In this document: in pieces, positions 63,256-64,000 of the stretch | How the letters are laid out: every line of letters starts with the position of its first letter | How positions within the stretch are numbered: position 1 is the first letter of the stretch | Assembly (NCBI GenBank): GCA_030407085.1 | Contig: CM059585.1 | Location: 89,728,501 to 89,792,500 of the forward strand | Source of the DNA: Trichopria drosophilae | Lineage: Eukaryota; Arthropoda; Insecta; Hymenoptera; Diapriidae | Reading direction: 5' to 3' | DNA: 64,000 bases | Notes under the pieces: model-generated | The model's input: the letters and a program-made list of their open reading frames with translations, nothing else | Told to the model about the DNA's origin: nothing | The model's database searches: none | Translations under genes and position numbers: made by a program

Positions 63256-63713
63256 GTATTCATCCAGGGCTTTTAAATTTGGTGTGGTCTTCAGGGAGAA
63301 AAGGACCTAGTTTTTGCATCACGCTTAGAGTGATATTTTTGTTTCGCTGCTTTCATAGGCATGCGGTAGTCCTCCAACAGCGGGGTTTCATACTGTTTTA
63401 CGGTCCACACTTTAAGAGGATAAGAAAGCCGTGAAACAAATAAATCATGGTGCAACACTTAGAAATTTGTCTCCGTGTGGCATACCTTGTATAAATAAAA
63501 AAAATTTACCTAATTTGTGTTTTTTATACTTCATATTGGGTGGTATCATATTAGTCACACCAAGTTTTTATTAACAAAATTTTGGGTTTGCCGAACATTC
63601 AAAATTAGACATACGCTCTAAAATTTTTGTTGGGTCAAAATGACCCAACTCTAAAGGAAAGCTAGTTTTTATGTAAAGAATTGTATATTTCACTCCACAA
63701 AGTTGTTACGGAC
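63256..63713. other. Spacer, nothing recognised
   Basis: No gene or clear repeat was seen. Confidence 0.4.
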
Positions 63714-64000
63714 AGAAGCGATGTTTTACAGAATGCGGTATCAGGCGTACGTGTCAGGTTTTTTTGCACAAAGATGGTGTTCTGTACGCCATTGCACCCT
63801 CGAACGTAGGTATCTTTAAATGATGTTGTACTGGCAGTTAAATTATGCGAACGGCCTTCAAAATAGTGACGATGTCGATAAAATTATTTATAATTTGAGA
63901 TTATAATGTAGGTGTAGAATATGATTTTTAGTCGATTTAAAGGGTCGAAATTTGAAACGTGGAACTATTCGAGAAGAAAGTCCAGGTGACATTAGGATGG
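63714..64000 (+). mobile_element. 5' part of an LTR, runs off the window
   Basis: Begins TGTTACGGACAGAA, matching TGTTATGGACAGAA of the solo LTR at 26032, and stays alignable through AATTATTTATAAT-type sequence to the window end. Whether a complete retrotransposon follows cannot be seen. Confidence 0.7.
63737..63814 (+). promoter_or_regulatory. Conserved LTR stem-loop, copy C
   Basis: The inner stem GGCGTAC (63744-63750) pairs perfectly with GTACGCC (63784-63790). The outer stem GGTATC (63737-63742) pairs with GGTATC (63809-63814) through four Watson-Crick and two G-U pairs. Loop size is larger than in copies A and B. Confidence 0.5.

Overview
The window looks like AT-rich, repeat-dense intergenic DNA from an arthropod, most likely an insect and possibly hymenopteran. 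I infer this from the base composition, the transposon families and the lack of any operon-like gene packing; no host gene is present to name a species. Apart from one transposase I could not support any intact protein-coding gene. The other open frames are short, resemble no family I recognise, or are microsatellite or inverted-repeat translations.

Layout. Positions 880-2091 hold a TTAA-flanked piggyBac-like non-autonomous element built from ~120-bp units. A CpG-rich block at about 2200-3150 follows, with a same-strand cluster of Cdx/Abd-B-type motifs. At 4442-5649 a truncated LTR abuts a large fold-back with a nested GC-rich palindrome, and a (GA)n tract follows. A second GC-richer block lies at about 7550-9000. 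From 9.5 to 24 kb there are scattered MITEs in AT-rich DNA. Positions 24601-25753 are a long inverted-repeat element, and 26032-26469 is a solo LTR with a perfect 5-bp target duplication. From 28.6 to 36.8 kb come more ~120-bp units, a TIR element carrying a tRNA-like relic, a nearly complete palindromic MITE, and a pogo-like element interrupted by a TTAA MITE. GC-rich islands sit near 30.1-30.7, 38.1-38.6 and 50.9-51.4 kb.

The best-defined unit is a Tc1/mariner-superfamily element at 44659-48251. It has an intact 357-aa DD41D transposase, TA target duplications and unusually long terminal inverted repeats made of 280-bp tandem units. Its outer arms are almost identical, so it inserted or was homogenised recently. 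A decayed second copy of the transposase DNA-binding domain lies just upstream of the intact gene. A non-LTR retrotransposon 3' relic (RNase H plus a Cys/His motif) follows at about 51.7-52.45 kb, and an LTR related to the solo LTR starts at 63714 and runs off the window.

Two patterns cut across features. A ~120-bp motif family recurs in about nine places, often as inverted pairs and at two sites ending at a piggyBac-like TTAA terminus. Three diverged copies of one LTR keep a stem-loop through compensatory base changes. There is no sign of a multi-gene system. The novelty here lies in transposon architecture, a conserved LTR structure and candidate enhancers.
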